A stretch of 6,844 nucleotides of DNA from an uncultured Mycoplasmatota bacterium (GCA_900542735.1 UQOS01000046.1:1-6844), one strand, 5' to 3'; counted from the stretch's first letter, positions 1 through 6,598 are shown. The notes: generated by a model not told the origin, from the sequence alone. Translations and numbers: made by a program.

Positions 1-188
1 ATACCTTTTCCTACTCCACTTACTTCAGTATACAAGAAAGTTATTGTTCCTGTTTGTATCGTATTATCTGTTGTTCCCTCTTTTGCATAATTAAAGAATG
101 CATAAGTTACTCCTACTGTTATTACTATTAAACTAATAATAGCTACTAATGTTAATAATACCTGTTTCTTTTTACTATTTTTCTTCAT
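1..188 (-). CDS. Partial secreted/surface protein with SipW-type signal region (N-terminal 62 residues)
   Basis: I read this gene directly from the minus strand: ATG at 188-186, then 62 open codons to the left edge, so the 3' part lies outside the window. Upstream is a strong ribosome-binding site, GGAGGG at 197-202, eight bases before the ATG. The protein starts with a lysine-rich stretch (residues 2-8), then a hydrophobic segment (about 10-28), then GVTYAFF at 26-32 and TDNTIQTGTITF at 40-51. A hydrophobic helix ending in G-x-TYA-aromatic, followed by a 'N-x-x-x-x-G-x-I/L' strand, is the pattern of proteins with SipW-dependent-type signals (TasA/camelysin-like). It is also common in surface proteins of uncultured gut Bacilli. 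The mature domain is not visible, so the exact family is open. Function (matrix fibre, pilus-like or other surface protein) is inference. The gene is divergent from the XRE regulator and probably controlled by it. Confidence 0.72.
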   Translation of the reverse strand, partial: MKKNSKKKQVLLTLVAIISLIVITVGVTYAFFNYAKEGTTDNTIQTGTITFLYTEVSGVGKG

Positions 189-292
189 AATGAAAACCCT
201 CCATACTACCTTAGTTTTCCCCAAATGTTAATTTTTAATCATGAAATGTATTTTTAATATACACATGGTTAACTTTGTTCTATTCTAATTAC

Positions 293-321
293 ATTTTACA
301 CTCGATAAGATGTAGTGTCAA
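293..321 (-). promoter_or_regulatory. Sigma-A-type promoter for the left-edge surface protein gene
   Basis: On the minus strand a perfect -35 box TTGACA (316-321) is followed by a 17-base spacer (299-315) and a -10 box TAAAAT (293-298), five of six matches to consensus. Transcription would start near 286, giving a leader of about 98 bases before the ATG at 188. Both hexamers and the ideal spacer make this the best promoter in the window. I saw no clear riboswitch or attenuator in the leader, only weak AT-rich pairings. Confidence 0.75.
295..321. promoter_or_regulatory. Inverted-repeat operator candidate covering the -35 and -10 boxes
   Basis: TTTACACT at 295-302 and AGTGTCAA at 314-321 (plus strand) are inverted repeats matching at seven of eight positions, with 11 bases between them. 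The arms coincide with the -10 and -35 hexamers of the minus-strand promoter, so a dimer bound here would block RNA polymerase. The XRE-family regulator starting 44 bases away is the obvious candidate binder. That pairing is inference from position and symmetry. Confidence 0.5.
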
Positions 322-364
322 TATTTCAAAATGATTATATGAAAAAATATAGCTGGGTGATATT

Positions 365-595
365 ATGAATATAAGTAGATTAAAAGATTTAAGAGAAGAT
401 TATGACTTGACACAAAAAGAAGTGGCAGACATCTTGCATACCACTCAACAACAGTATTCTAAATATGAACTTGGAATTAGGTTAATTCCTATCGATAAAC
501 TAAATTTATTAGCTGATTATTATGAAACAACAGTAGACTACTTAATTGGTAGATCTAATATTAAAAAACCATATACAGAAAAGCAAAGAACCTAG
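365..595 (+). CDS. XRE-family helix-turn-helix transcriptional regulator
   Basis: This 76-residue protein is essentially one Cro/C1-type (HTH_3) DNA-binding domain spanning about residues 5-62. Family hallmarks are visible: LTQKEVADIL (15-24) forms the first helices, TTQQQYSKYELG (26-37) carries the recognition helix with the usual YE-x-G ending, and the domain closes with LLADYYETTVDYLIGR (48-63). It lacks any sensor, peptidase or dimerisation domain beyond the HTH, so it probably acts as a simple dimeric repressor in the cytoplasm. The start is supported by GGTGA at 356-360, four bases upstream of the ATG. It is the only plus-strand gene and lies divergent from the surface protein gene, whose promoter carries an inverted repeat. 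I see no convincing promoter of its own; TTTACA at 295-300 could be a -35 but lacks a good -10. The last codons form the left arm of a terminator. Confidence 0.9.
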   Translation: MNISRLKDLREDYDLTQKEVADILHTTQQQYSKYELGIRLIPIDKLNLLADYYETTVDYLIGRSNIKKPYTEKQRT

Positions 596-611
596 AAATT
601 CTTTGCTTTTT
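579..611. terminator. Bidirectional hairpin terminator between converging genes
   Basis: A 12-base perfect stem, AAAAGCAAAGAA (579-590) pairing with TTCTTTGCTTTT (599-610), has an 8-base loop. Its right arm ends in a T-run (607-611) for plus-strand transcripts, and the mirrored T-run serves minus-strand transcripts. The left arm lies inside the last codons of the XRE gene, its TAG stop is in the loop, and the right arm reaches the stop codon of the minus-strand gene ending at 610. It probably terminates both. Confidence 0.8.
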
Positions 612-1374
612 AAGATACTTTAATATCAAAATCACTAGTAGTACCAATATCAGCAAATTCCATATGAATCGTTAAAGTAATACTAACTCCTTCTAAAGAA
701 GATAAATAATTACTAAGATCTAAATCAATACTCTTTAAAGTATCATTAGAAACTACTAATTGAATTGCATTTGTTTTTTCACTATCAATACTTAAACTCT
801 CATGAAAACTAGATGCAATGTTATGACTACTAACTGAATATTTAGTAACACCATTATTTTCAGTTGGTATTTCATTTTCTATCAAAGTTAAAATTTTTTC
901 AGCATCACAATATTTAAATAATCTACTAGGGCTTTCCGTAATATGATAAATATCATTTTCTAAAATTAAATAATTATCATCTAAAATGGCATAATTCGTA
1001 GTAGTGCCATCTTTTACTAAAGTAAACTTTTCTTTATCATCAATCTTTTTTCCTAAATATACTTCACTTACTCCATTATAAGTAATTGTATAAGAATAAC
1101 TATAATTAATATCATTGTTACCATTTGATGTGCTACTTGAAATAGTATCATTATTAGTAGGAGATGTAGTACCAGAAGCAGTTGGCGTTGTAGTTGGACT
1201 AGTAGTAGGATTACTTACCATATTAGAAGAATTACTTCCACCTAATCTAATTACTAAAACTAGAATAAGAATAAAAATACCATAAATAGCTAACATAGCT
1301 ATTGCATGATATCTATCATCTTTTTCTTTACCAAAACACTTTTTTAGAATTTCCTTTACTTCTTCTTTTTTCAT
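610..1374 (-). CDS. Membrane-anchored protein of unknown function, last gene of the fmt group
   Basis: I do not recognise a family. The 254-residue protein has a short charged cytoplasmic N terminus (1-22, many Lys/Glu), one transmembrane segment at about 23-43 (hydrophobic, ending in RLGG), and a low-complexity Ser/Thr/Pro/Asn-rich linker at about 46-89. An extracellular domain of about 165 residues follows, rich in alternating polar/hydrophobic stretches typical of beta strands (for example YSYSYTITYNG at 91-101 and VSITLTIHMEF at 230-240). No signal-peptidase lipobox or catalytic motif is apparent. The C-terminal part may adopt a lipoprotein-like beta fold, but that is speculative. The ATG overlaps the fmt stop codon by one base (TAATG) and has its own SD, AAGGTG at 1383-1388, so it should be translated coupled to fmt. 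It ends in the shared terminator. Confidence 0.85.
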   Translation of the reverse strand: MKKEEVKEILKKCFGKEKDDRYHAIAMLAIYGIFILILVLVIRLGGSNSSNMVSNPTTSPTTTPTASGTTSPTNNDTISSSTSNGNNDINYSYSYTITYNGVSEVYLGKKIDDKEKFTLVKDGTTTNYAILDDNYLILENDIYHITESPSRLFKYCDAEKILTLIENEIPTENNGVTKYSVSSHNIASSFHESLSIDSEKTNAIQLVVSNDTLKSIDLDLSNYLSSLEGVSITLTIHMEFADIGTTSDFDIKVS

Positions 1375-2312
1375 TACTCAAACACCTTACCAATTAAAGA
1401 TTCTTTATCTACACCATTAAAATATTCTTTTACACTCATCTTTCTTTTACCAGCAAACTGTAATTCTGTAATAATAATTTCTCCATCATGTGTACTAACA
1501 CCAATACCATCAGAATAAACCTTACCAATTTCTCCATCTTTTCTTGTTGTGAAAAAACTATCACTTATTCTAGCATTATAAATTTTCACAATCACGCCAT
1601 CTAAAGTAGTATAAGCACCAGGCCATGGATTAAGACCTCTAATTTGATTAAAAATATCGATTGTACTCTTACTAAAATCTATTTTTTCTTCTTCTCTAGA
1701 AATATTATAAGCATAAGTTACTTCTTCTTCATTCTGTTTCACTGGATTAATATTACCACTAACGATATTAGGAATGGTATCTAATAATAACTTAGTACCC
1801 ATTTCACTTAGTCTATCATGAAGTGTTCCCACATTATCACTAGGTAAAATTGGAGTATCAATCTGAGAAATAATATCTCCAGCATCCATTTTTTCCACCA
1901 TATACATAATTGTTACTCCTGTTCTAGCATAATTATTGATAATAGCTTTATGAATAGGAGCACCACCTCTTAGTTTTGGAAGTAAGGAAGCATGAACATT
2001 AATGCAACCACACTTTGGAAAATCAAGAAGTGCTTTTGGTATCATTTGTCCATAAGCACAAGTTACTATCATATCAACTGGTAACTTTAATAATTCTTGA
2101 TAATCTTCTTTTATTTTAATAGGTTGAAAAACACGAATATCATTAGCAAGTGCTACTTCTTTGACAGGAGAAAACTTAATTTCATGTTTTCTTCCTACTT
2201 CTTTATCAGGCTGTGTTACTACCCCTATCACATCATAATTTTCAATAAGCCCCTTTAATACATTTACACTAAAGTCTGGTGTACCCATAAATAATATTTT
2301 TAATTTACTCAT
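1374..2312 (-). CDS. fmt: Methionyl-tRNA formyltransferase
   Basis: The enzyme transfers a formyl group from 10-formyltetrahydrofolate to Met-tRNA(fMet), producing the initiator tRNA for bacterial translation. At 312 residues it has the usual length. The N-terminal formyltransferase domain (about 1-185) starts with LFMGTPDFS (7-15) and carries the catalytic triad of the family: Asn105 and His107 in INVHASLLPKLRGGAPI (104-120), and Asp143 in MDAGDI. The SLLP motif (109-112) characterises the tRNA-specific enzymes. The C-terminal OB-like domain (about 200-312) contains the conserved 'IRGLNPWPGAY' stretch at 224-234. The start overlaps the upstream thioredoxin-like gene by 8 bases, with GGAG at 2323-2326 ten bases before the ATG. 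In many Firmicutes fmt directly follows priA and def. Here def is missing and an unknown membrane protein follows instead of rsmB. Confidence 0.97.
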   Translation of the reverse strand: MSKLKILFMGTPDFSVNVLKGLIENYDVIGVVTQPDKEVGRKHEIKFSPVKEVALANDIRVFQPIKIKEDYQELLKLPVDMIVTCAYGQMIPKALLDFPKCGCINVHASLLPKLRGGAPIHKAIINNYARTGVTIMYMVEKMDAGDIISQIDTPILPSDNVGTLHDRLSEMGTKLLLDTIPNIVSGNINPVKQNEEEVTYAYNISREEEKIDFSKSTIDIFNQIRGLNPWPGAYTTLDGVIVKIYNARISDSFFTTRKDGEIGKVYSDGIGVSTHDGEIIITELQFAGKRKMSVKEYFNGVDKESLIGKVFE

Positions 2313-2892
2313 CTTTATTCATCTCCATTATTAAATCTTTATATATAGTAAGAAGTTCTTCTTTTTCTTCTTCTGTCATCTTTTGATAAGGATTATGATA
2401 ACTATCAACAGTCCCTACATGATTACCTAATATCTTACCATTTTTTATACTAAAAATATGAGGTACTCCTAATACTTTATTTCCTTCATCATTTTCTTCT
2501 AAATAAGAATCTAGTTTTCCATATAGTTCTTTCCTAATAGACTTAATGTTTAATTTATGTACATCAGCATAATAAATGGTATTTAAGTTATTTTCTTTTG
2601 CTGCTTCTATTAAAATAGGAACACTATTACGACACCAAGGACAAGTATTATAACCAAAATAAATAAGGCCTGTACTACTTGTTAGAAACTCTATTACCTC
2701 TTTTTCATTTAAATAATGAATCTTATTATCAAAAGGAATATCTACTTTTATTTTTTTTCCATTATTATATTCAATATAGTTAATATATCCATACGATATT
2801 TTAAAACGAATATTATCATTCTGATAACAGAAAAATACTACTAATATTAAAAATAATAAAACGCTACCAATTATGATAAGTTTCTTTTTCAT
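2305..2892 (-). CDS. Membrane-anchored thioredoxin-like protein with CPWC motif
   Basis: This is a thioredoxin-fold protein that probably performs thiol-disulfide chemistry outside the membrane. Counting from the longer possible start at 2898 (197 residues), a lysine-rich N terminus (4-6) and one transmembrane segment (about 7-24) precede the fold. The active site is FGYNTCPWCR (81-90) with Cys86 and Cys89, and the cis-proline is Pro146 in VLGVPHIF (142-149). CPWC sits at the end of a beta strand (GLIYFGY), as expected for thioredoxins; it resembles bacteriocin-accessory/TlpA-like proteins rather than cytoplasmic TrxA (CGPC). I place the start at 2892 (195 residues) because GGGAAG at 2899-2904 is directly adjacent to the upper ATG but six bases from the lower one. 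Its stop overlaps the fmt start, implying translational coupling. Substrate and direction (oxidase or reductase) are unknown. Confidence 0.88.
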   Translation of the reverse strand: MKKKLIIIGSVLLFLILVVFFCYQNDNIRFKISYGYINYIEYNNGKKIKVDIPFDNKIHYLNEKEVIEFLTSSTGLIYFGYNTCPWCRNSVPILIEAAKENNLNTIYYADVHKLNIKSIRKELYGKLDSYLEENDEGNKVLGVPHIFSIKNGKILGNHVGTVDSYHNPYQKMTEEEKEELLTIYKDLIMEMNKDE

Positions 2893-2920
2893 ATACATCT
2901 TCCCATCTTAAAACACTTTT

Positions 2921-2929
2921 ATTATATCA
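2921..2929 (-). promoter_or_regulatory. Extended -10 promoter for the trx-like/fmt/membrane protein group
   Basis: On the minus strand TGATATAAT occupies 2921-2929, a perfect TATAAT preceded by TGn, which defines an extended -10 promoter. No good -35 lies 16-18 bases upstream, which is tolerated by this promoter class. The start of transcription would be near 2914, roughly 20 bases before the thioredoxin-like start codon. It would let fmt be expressed independently of priA. Confidence 0.55.
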
Positions 2930-2978
2930 AAAGAATGAAAAAATTTATATTCTTTTTTAAACTATAGAATAATTAATT

Positions 2979-4295
2979 TTAGTAAACTTCTACTCCTGTA
3001 TAATAATGTTTTAAAATTTCTTTATAAGTATACCCTTCTTGTGCCATACCATTAGCGCCATATTGACTAAGTCCTACTCCATGTCCATAACCTTTTGTCG
3101 TAATACTAACTTGATTATTAATAACCATAATAGAAAAATCAGTAGAACGAAGTTTTAATAAATTTCTAAAAGTAACCCCATCAAATATTTTATCTCCTAC
3201 TTTTATTTTTTCTACTCTGCCACTTTCATCACGACTTATAATTTCAAATTGAATATTGGTATCATTAGAAATACCTAATAAATTTAATACATTCGTAAAA
3301 TCTTTTTTAATTTCTCTTAAATAAGAAGATGCTTGAATATCCCACTTACTATCAACACTTTTTAAATAAGGAACACTATTACCCCATACCATACTAGCAT
3401 CTTCTGTTTTACCATTACTAGTAGAATGGTATAGTGCATTAATATAATTACCTTGATAGTATACTGAAACATCTTTGGTAGAAATAACTGCTTCTTTTAT
3501 TTTCTGATAATATGTAGAATATGAATTACCCCATAGTTTTTTTAATTCATTATTATCTTTATAAACTTGAGTAGATACTGTATCTGTTAATTTTTTTCCT
3601 GATGCTAATAACTTAAGAGCATAAGTACGAGCAACTACTGCTTGAGCTTTTAAGGCTTCCATTTGAAAAGATGCTGGCATTTCTGCTCCTACTACACCGA
3701 TTAAATATTCTTCTAAATCCATACTTACTACATTACCATTACTACGATATATCGTTACTTGTTTAGAAGAAGTATCTTCTTGTTTAGATATGGACTCCTC
3801 TTTAGAAGATGGCTTTGGTTCAGAAACATTTGTTTCTTTTTCCTCTATTTTATTATTAGAATTAGTTTCTTGTTTTTTAGAATCTACTTTTATAGAATTC
3901 ATTTCATTACTAGTAGTAGCATTTTCCTGATTACTACTTTCATCTACAGAAGTAGGCTCTTTTATTTCTAAACTATTTCTAGTATTATCTACTAAAGTAC
4001 TAATTTCTAAGTTTGGTATAATATGATGATTTACATAAGTAAGTTTAGCTTCATCATAGGTACTAGTATTTTCTGTTAATAACATAACTGCTAATAAAAT
4101 ACCACCTACAGATAAGAATACTTTTTCACCATTAAATTTAATGTGATTCTTAGTAATAAAGTTTTTAATTATTTTTTTCATATTATCATGAATATGAAAA
4201 TTTTTTAAATCTATTCCAAATTCAGTAGAATAATCTAAATACAAAATTAGTATTTCTTCGTCATTTTGAGTTTGAATTTTATAAGAATTTATCAT
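2979..4295 (-). CDS. SpoIID/LytB-domain lytic transglycosylase, membrane-anchored
   Basis: The C-terminal domain matches SpoIID/LytB amidase-enhancer proteins, which cleave peptidoglycan glycan strands; in sporulating bacteria SpoIID acts with SpoIIP and SpoIIM in engulfment. Numbering from the upstream ATG at 4310, the parts are: a cytoplasmic N-terminal region of about 60 residues, a transmembrane helix at about 64-78, a Ser/Glu/Lys/Asn-rich linker (about 110-185), and the catalytic domain from about 186 to 443. Visible motifs are EEYLIGVVGAEMPASF (200-215) with the presumed catalytic Glu210, LKAQAVVARTYAL (220-232), YHSTSNGKTEDA (294-305) and GYGHGVGLSQYGA (407-419). The start is set at 4295 because GGTGA (4304-4308) lies eight bases before that ATG, while the ATG at 4310 has no SD. 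It follows priA by 46 bases and is probably co-transcribed. Whether it serves sporulation or vegetative wall turnover cannot be decided here. Confidence 0.92.
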   Translation of the reverse strand: MINSYKIQTQNDEEILILYLDYSTEFGIDLKNFHIHDNMKKIIKNFITKNHIKFNGEKVFLSVGGILLAVMLLTENTSTYDEAKLTYVNHHIIPNLEISTLVDNTRNSLEIKEPTSVDESSNQENATTSNEMNSIKVDSKKQETNSNNKIEEKETNVSEPKPSSKEESISKQEDTSSKQVTIYRSNGNVVSMDLEEYLIGVVGAEMPASFQMEALKAQAVVARTYALKLLASGKKLTDTVSTQVYKDNNELKKLWGNSYSTYYQKIKEAVISTKDVSVYYQGNYINALYHSTSNGKTEDASMVWGNSVPYLKSVDSKWDIQASSYLREIKKDFTNVLNLLGISNDTNIQFEIISRDESGRVEKIKVGDKIFDGVTFRNLLKLRSTDFSIMVINNQVSITTKGYGHGVGLSQYGANGMAQEGYTYKEILKHYYTGVEVY

Positions 4296-4303
4296 AAAAA
4301 AAA

Positions 4304-4308
4304 TCACC
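4304..4308 (-). promoter_or_regulatory. Ribosome-binding site that decides the SpoIID-like start
   Basis: GGTGA on the minus strand lies eight bases before the ATG at 4295-4293 and overlaps the alternative upstream start codon at 4310. The same GGTGA form precedes the XRE gene. This supports a protein five residues shorter, starting MINSYKIQ. Confidence 0.6.
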
Positions 4309-4341
4309 ATTACTAGTATGGCAATTTTTCCTTATATTACT

Positions 4342-6510
4342 CTAAATATGAATTGGATTAAAATCAATATCTATTTTTATTTTAGAATTGATTTTATAAT
4401 GTTCAATTAACTGATTTAAAGTAGTATATAAATTATCTTCTTTTTTATATTTTAAAACAATTTGAAAACGATAAATATTATTAATACGGAATACACTAGC
4501 AATACTAGGTCCTAATAGAATAGTATTAGGTAGATTTTTTTCTAGATAGGCTGCTACTTTTCCACTTACTTCTTTGGCATCATCATAAGATTTACTCATA
4601 ATTCTAAGAACTGTCAAATAATAGTAAGGTGGATACCCTAGTTTACGTCTAATAGACATTTCTTGTGTAAAGAAGCCTATATAATCATGATTTTTAGCAT
4701 AACGAATAGCGTAATGATCTGGATTAAAGGTTTGAATGATAACTTTTCCTTCTTTTTCACCACGACCACTTCTTCCAGCTACTTGACATAGTAATTGAAA
4801 GGTTACTTCACTACTTCTAAAATCTGGAATATTTAAACTAGTATCGGCATTAATCACACCTACCAAAGTTACATTTGGAAAATCCAAGCCTTTTGCTACC
4901 ATCTGTGTTCCTAATAAAATATCATACTCACCATCAGCAAAACTTTTAATGATTTTTTCATGACTACCTTTCTTACTAGTAGTATCAAAATCCATTCTAA
5001 TTACTTTTTTATTAGGAAATAGTTCTAATAACTGTTCCTCTATTTTTTCCGTTCCAATGCCAAGTGCCGTAATTGCTTCTTCTCCACACTCAGGACAAAC
5101 TTTTTTCAAATTCGTACCATAACCACAATAATGGCATCTTAAAGTATTACTACTTTTATGATAAGTTAAGGTAATATCACAGTTAGGACACTTTTCTGTA
5201 TACCCACAATTTTTACAAGAAACAAAAGAAGAATACCCTCTCCTATTAAGAAGTAAGATAACTTGTTCCCCTCTTTCAAAGACTTCGTTCATATTTTGAA
5301 TTAAAATACTAGAAAAATTACTTCTATTTTTCTTAACTTCTTGATTCATATCAACAATTTGAATATCGGGCATCTTTTTATGGTTAACTCTTTCTTTTAA
5401 CTCAATTAACTCATATACATTTTTCTTAGCTCTTGCATATGTTTCAAGTGTAGGAGTAGCACTACCAAGTACAACAGGACATTTGTGGTAATTACTTCTC
5501 CATTTAGCAATATCTAAAGCATGGTATTTAGGATTACAACTATCTTGTTTATAACTATCTGTATGTTCTTCATCAATGATAATTACACCTATATTTTTAA
5601 GAGGAGCAAATATCGCACTTCTAGCACCAATTACGATTTTTACTTCTCCTCTAGCAATTCTTCTCCATTCATCATACTTTTCACCATCACTAAGTCTACT
5701 ATGTAAAATCGCTATATTATTAGAAAATCTTTTTTGAAATCTAGAAACAATTTGTTCGGTTAAAGAAATTTCTGGTACTAACACAATACTTTCTTTTTCT
5801 TCTAATAACAGTTTTTCTATAATTTCCATATAGACTTCTGTTTTTCCACTACCAGTAACACCATGAATTAAAAAGACTGTATCTGTATTTTTTTTATCTA
5901 AAACTTTTGAAACTGCTTCTTGCTGTAATGGCGTAAGTGGATATTTCTTAGTAACAGTATCTTCATGATTCATACGATATACTTCTTCTTGAATTTCTTT
6001 TAAAATATTATTTTTTAATAAAGTTTTTACGCTACTAGTAGAAATTAAACTTGCTTCTTTTTTTAAAACTTTACCTTTTTTTTGAATAAGGTCAATAATT
6101 TCTTTTTGCTTAGGATTCGTAACTTCTATATCACTATTATTTAATACTAAATAGGCATTCATCTTTTTAGAAACTGTTACACCGTTTTTTGCTTTTAAAG
6201 CCTTAGGTAACATTACTTGATAACTAGATATTAAAGTAGATAGTGTGATACTAGCAATATATTTTCCTAATTCTAATAATTCTGAATTTAAAATAATATC
6301 GGTATCTACTACATCTATAATTTCTTTTAAATCTGAAAAACTACTATCATCACGAATTTCTAATACAAATCCTTCTAAGATTTGATGAGCAAATGGTACT
6401 GTTACACGAACACCCACTTTAACCTTGGAAGAAAATAAGTCTGGTACAATATAATCAAATGTCTTATCAATATTTTTATTCGATAGTTCTACTAATACTT
6501 TGGCAACCAT
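4342..6510 (-). CDS. priA: Primosomal protein N' (PriA replication-restart helicase)
   Basis: PriA recognises stalled replication forks, unwinds the lagging-strand arm by a 3'-5' superfamily 2 helicase and starts reloading of the replicative helicase. The 722 residues show the full architecture: N-terminal DNA-binding domain (about 1-100), winged-helix region (about 130-180), and helicase lobe 1 with Walker A GVTGSGKT (217-224), DEEH (313-316) and GSATPT (349-354). A zinc-binding insertion has eight cysteines (432, 435, 441, 444, 459, 462, 472, 475). Helicase lobe 2 carries GTQMVAKGLDFPNV (534-547) and QVAGRSGRG (576-584), and the C-terminal domain ends near DFNPIHI. All catalytic and zinc residues are intact. 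A strong SD, AAGGAGG at 6518-6524, lies seven bases before the ATG. A terminator upstream separates it from the nuclease gene, so it needs its own promoter; TATAAA at 6533-6538 is a possible but weakly supported -10. Confidence 0.98.
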   Translation of the reverse strand: MVAKVLVELSNKNIDKTFDYIVPDLFSSKVKVGVRVTVPFAHQILEGFVLEIRDDSSFSDLKEIIDVVDTDIILNSELLELGKYIASITLSTLISSYQVMLPKALKAKNGVTVSKKMNAYLVLNNSDIEVTNPKQKEIIDLIQKKGKVLKKEASLISTSSVKTLLKNNILKEIQEEVYRMNHEDTVTKKYPLTPLQQEAVSKVLDKKNTDTVFLIHGVTGSGKTEVYMEIIEKLLLEEKESIVLVPEISLTEQIVSRFQKRFSNNIAILHSRLSDGEKYDEWRRIARGEVKIVIGARSAIFAPLKNIGVIIIDEEHTDSYKQDSCNPKYHALDIAKWRSNYHKCPVVLGSATPTLETYARAKKNVYELIELKERVNHKKMPDIQIVDMNQEVKKNRSNFSSILIQNMNEVFERGEQVILLLNRRGYSSFVSCKNCGYTEKCPNCDITLTYHKSSNTLRCHYCGYGTNLKKVCPECGEEAITALGIGTEKIEEQLLELFPNKKVIRMDFDTTSKKGSHEKIIKSFADGEYDILLGTQMVAKGLDFPNVTLVGVINADTSLNIPDFRSSEVTFQLLCQVAGRSGRGEKEGKVIIQTFNPDHYAIRYAKNHDYIGFFTQEMSIRRKLGYPPYYYLTVLRIMSKSYDDAKEVSGKVAAYLEKNLPNTILLGPSIASVFRINNIYRFQIVLKYKKEDNLYTTLNQLIEHYKINSKIKIDIDFNPIHI

Positions 6511-6517
6511 TTTCTTC

Positions 6518-6538
6518 CCTCCTTACAAATGATTTATA
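6518..6538 (-). promoter_or_regulatory. priA ribosome-binding site and possible -10 box
   Basis: AAGGAGG (6518-6524, minus strand) is a near-perfect Shine-Dalgarno site for priA. Just upstream, TATAAA at 6533-6538 could be a -10 box, but no good -35 is seen at 16-18 bases because that region is the preceding terminator hairpin. If used, the 5' leader would be only about 16 bases. The SD is well supported; the promoter is a guess. Confidence 0.4.
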
Positions 6539-6544
6539 AAACTG

Positions 6545-6577
6545 AAAAAGAAACAAATTTCTAAAATTAGTTTCTTT
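6545..6577 (-). terminator. Rho-independent terminator of the nuclease gene
   Basis: An outer 8-base stem AAAGAAAC (6547-6554) pairs with GTTTCTTT (6570-6577). It continues after one A/A mismatch into five more A/T pairs (6556-6560 with 6564-6568), closed by a 3-base loop (6561-6563). On the minus strand the hairpin runs into five T residues (6545-6549). It lies 21 bases after the stop codon at 6599, the expected position to end the nuclease transcript before priA. Confidence 0.75.
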
Positions 6578-6598
6578 AACAGAAAATAGTAATCACAT

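Noticed and set aside
277..283. GTTCTAT resembling the SinR operator GTTCTYT near the surface-gene transcription start
   Set aside because: One mismatch, a single short copy in AT-rich DNA, and the local XRE protein is not a recognisable SinR orthologue.
189..292. Riboswitch or attenuator in the leader of the left-edge gene
   Set aside because: Only short AT-rich pairings are present (such as GTTAA/TTAAC); no conserved riboswitch core or terminator/antiterminator pair could be seen.
480..482. Possible AGG codon reassignment, known in some uncultured Bacilli
   Set aside because: The AGG here encodes residue 39 of the XRE protein, where arginine is the usual family residue, so standard decoding fits.
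2929..2956. AAAAGAAT / ATTCTTTT inverted repeat after the SpoIID-like gene as a terminator
   Set aside because: The 8-base stem has one G/C pair and a 12-base loop, and it overlaps the upstream edge of the extended -10 promoter region; too weak to call.
3759..3971. Open frame of 70 codons on the plus strand
   Set aside because: It lies opposite the low-complexity linker of the SpoIID-like gene; its Phe/Arg/Ile-rich translation is the mirror of Glu/Ser/Asn/Lys codons and it has no SD.
5521..5706. Open frame of 61 codons on the plus strand
   Set aside because: It is fully antisense to the helicase core of priA, has no SD and a composition typical of a shadow frame.
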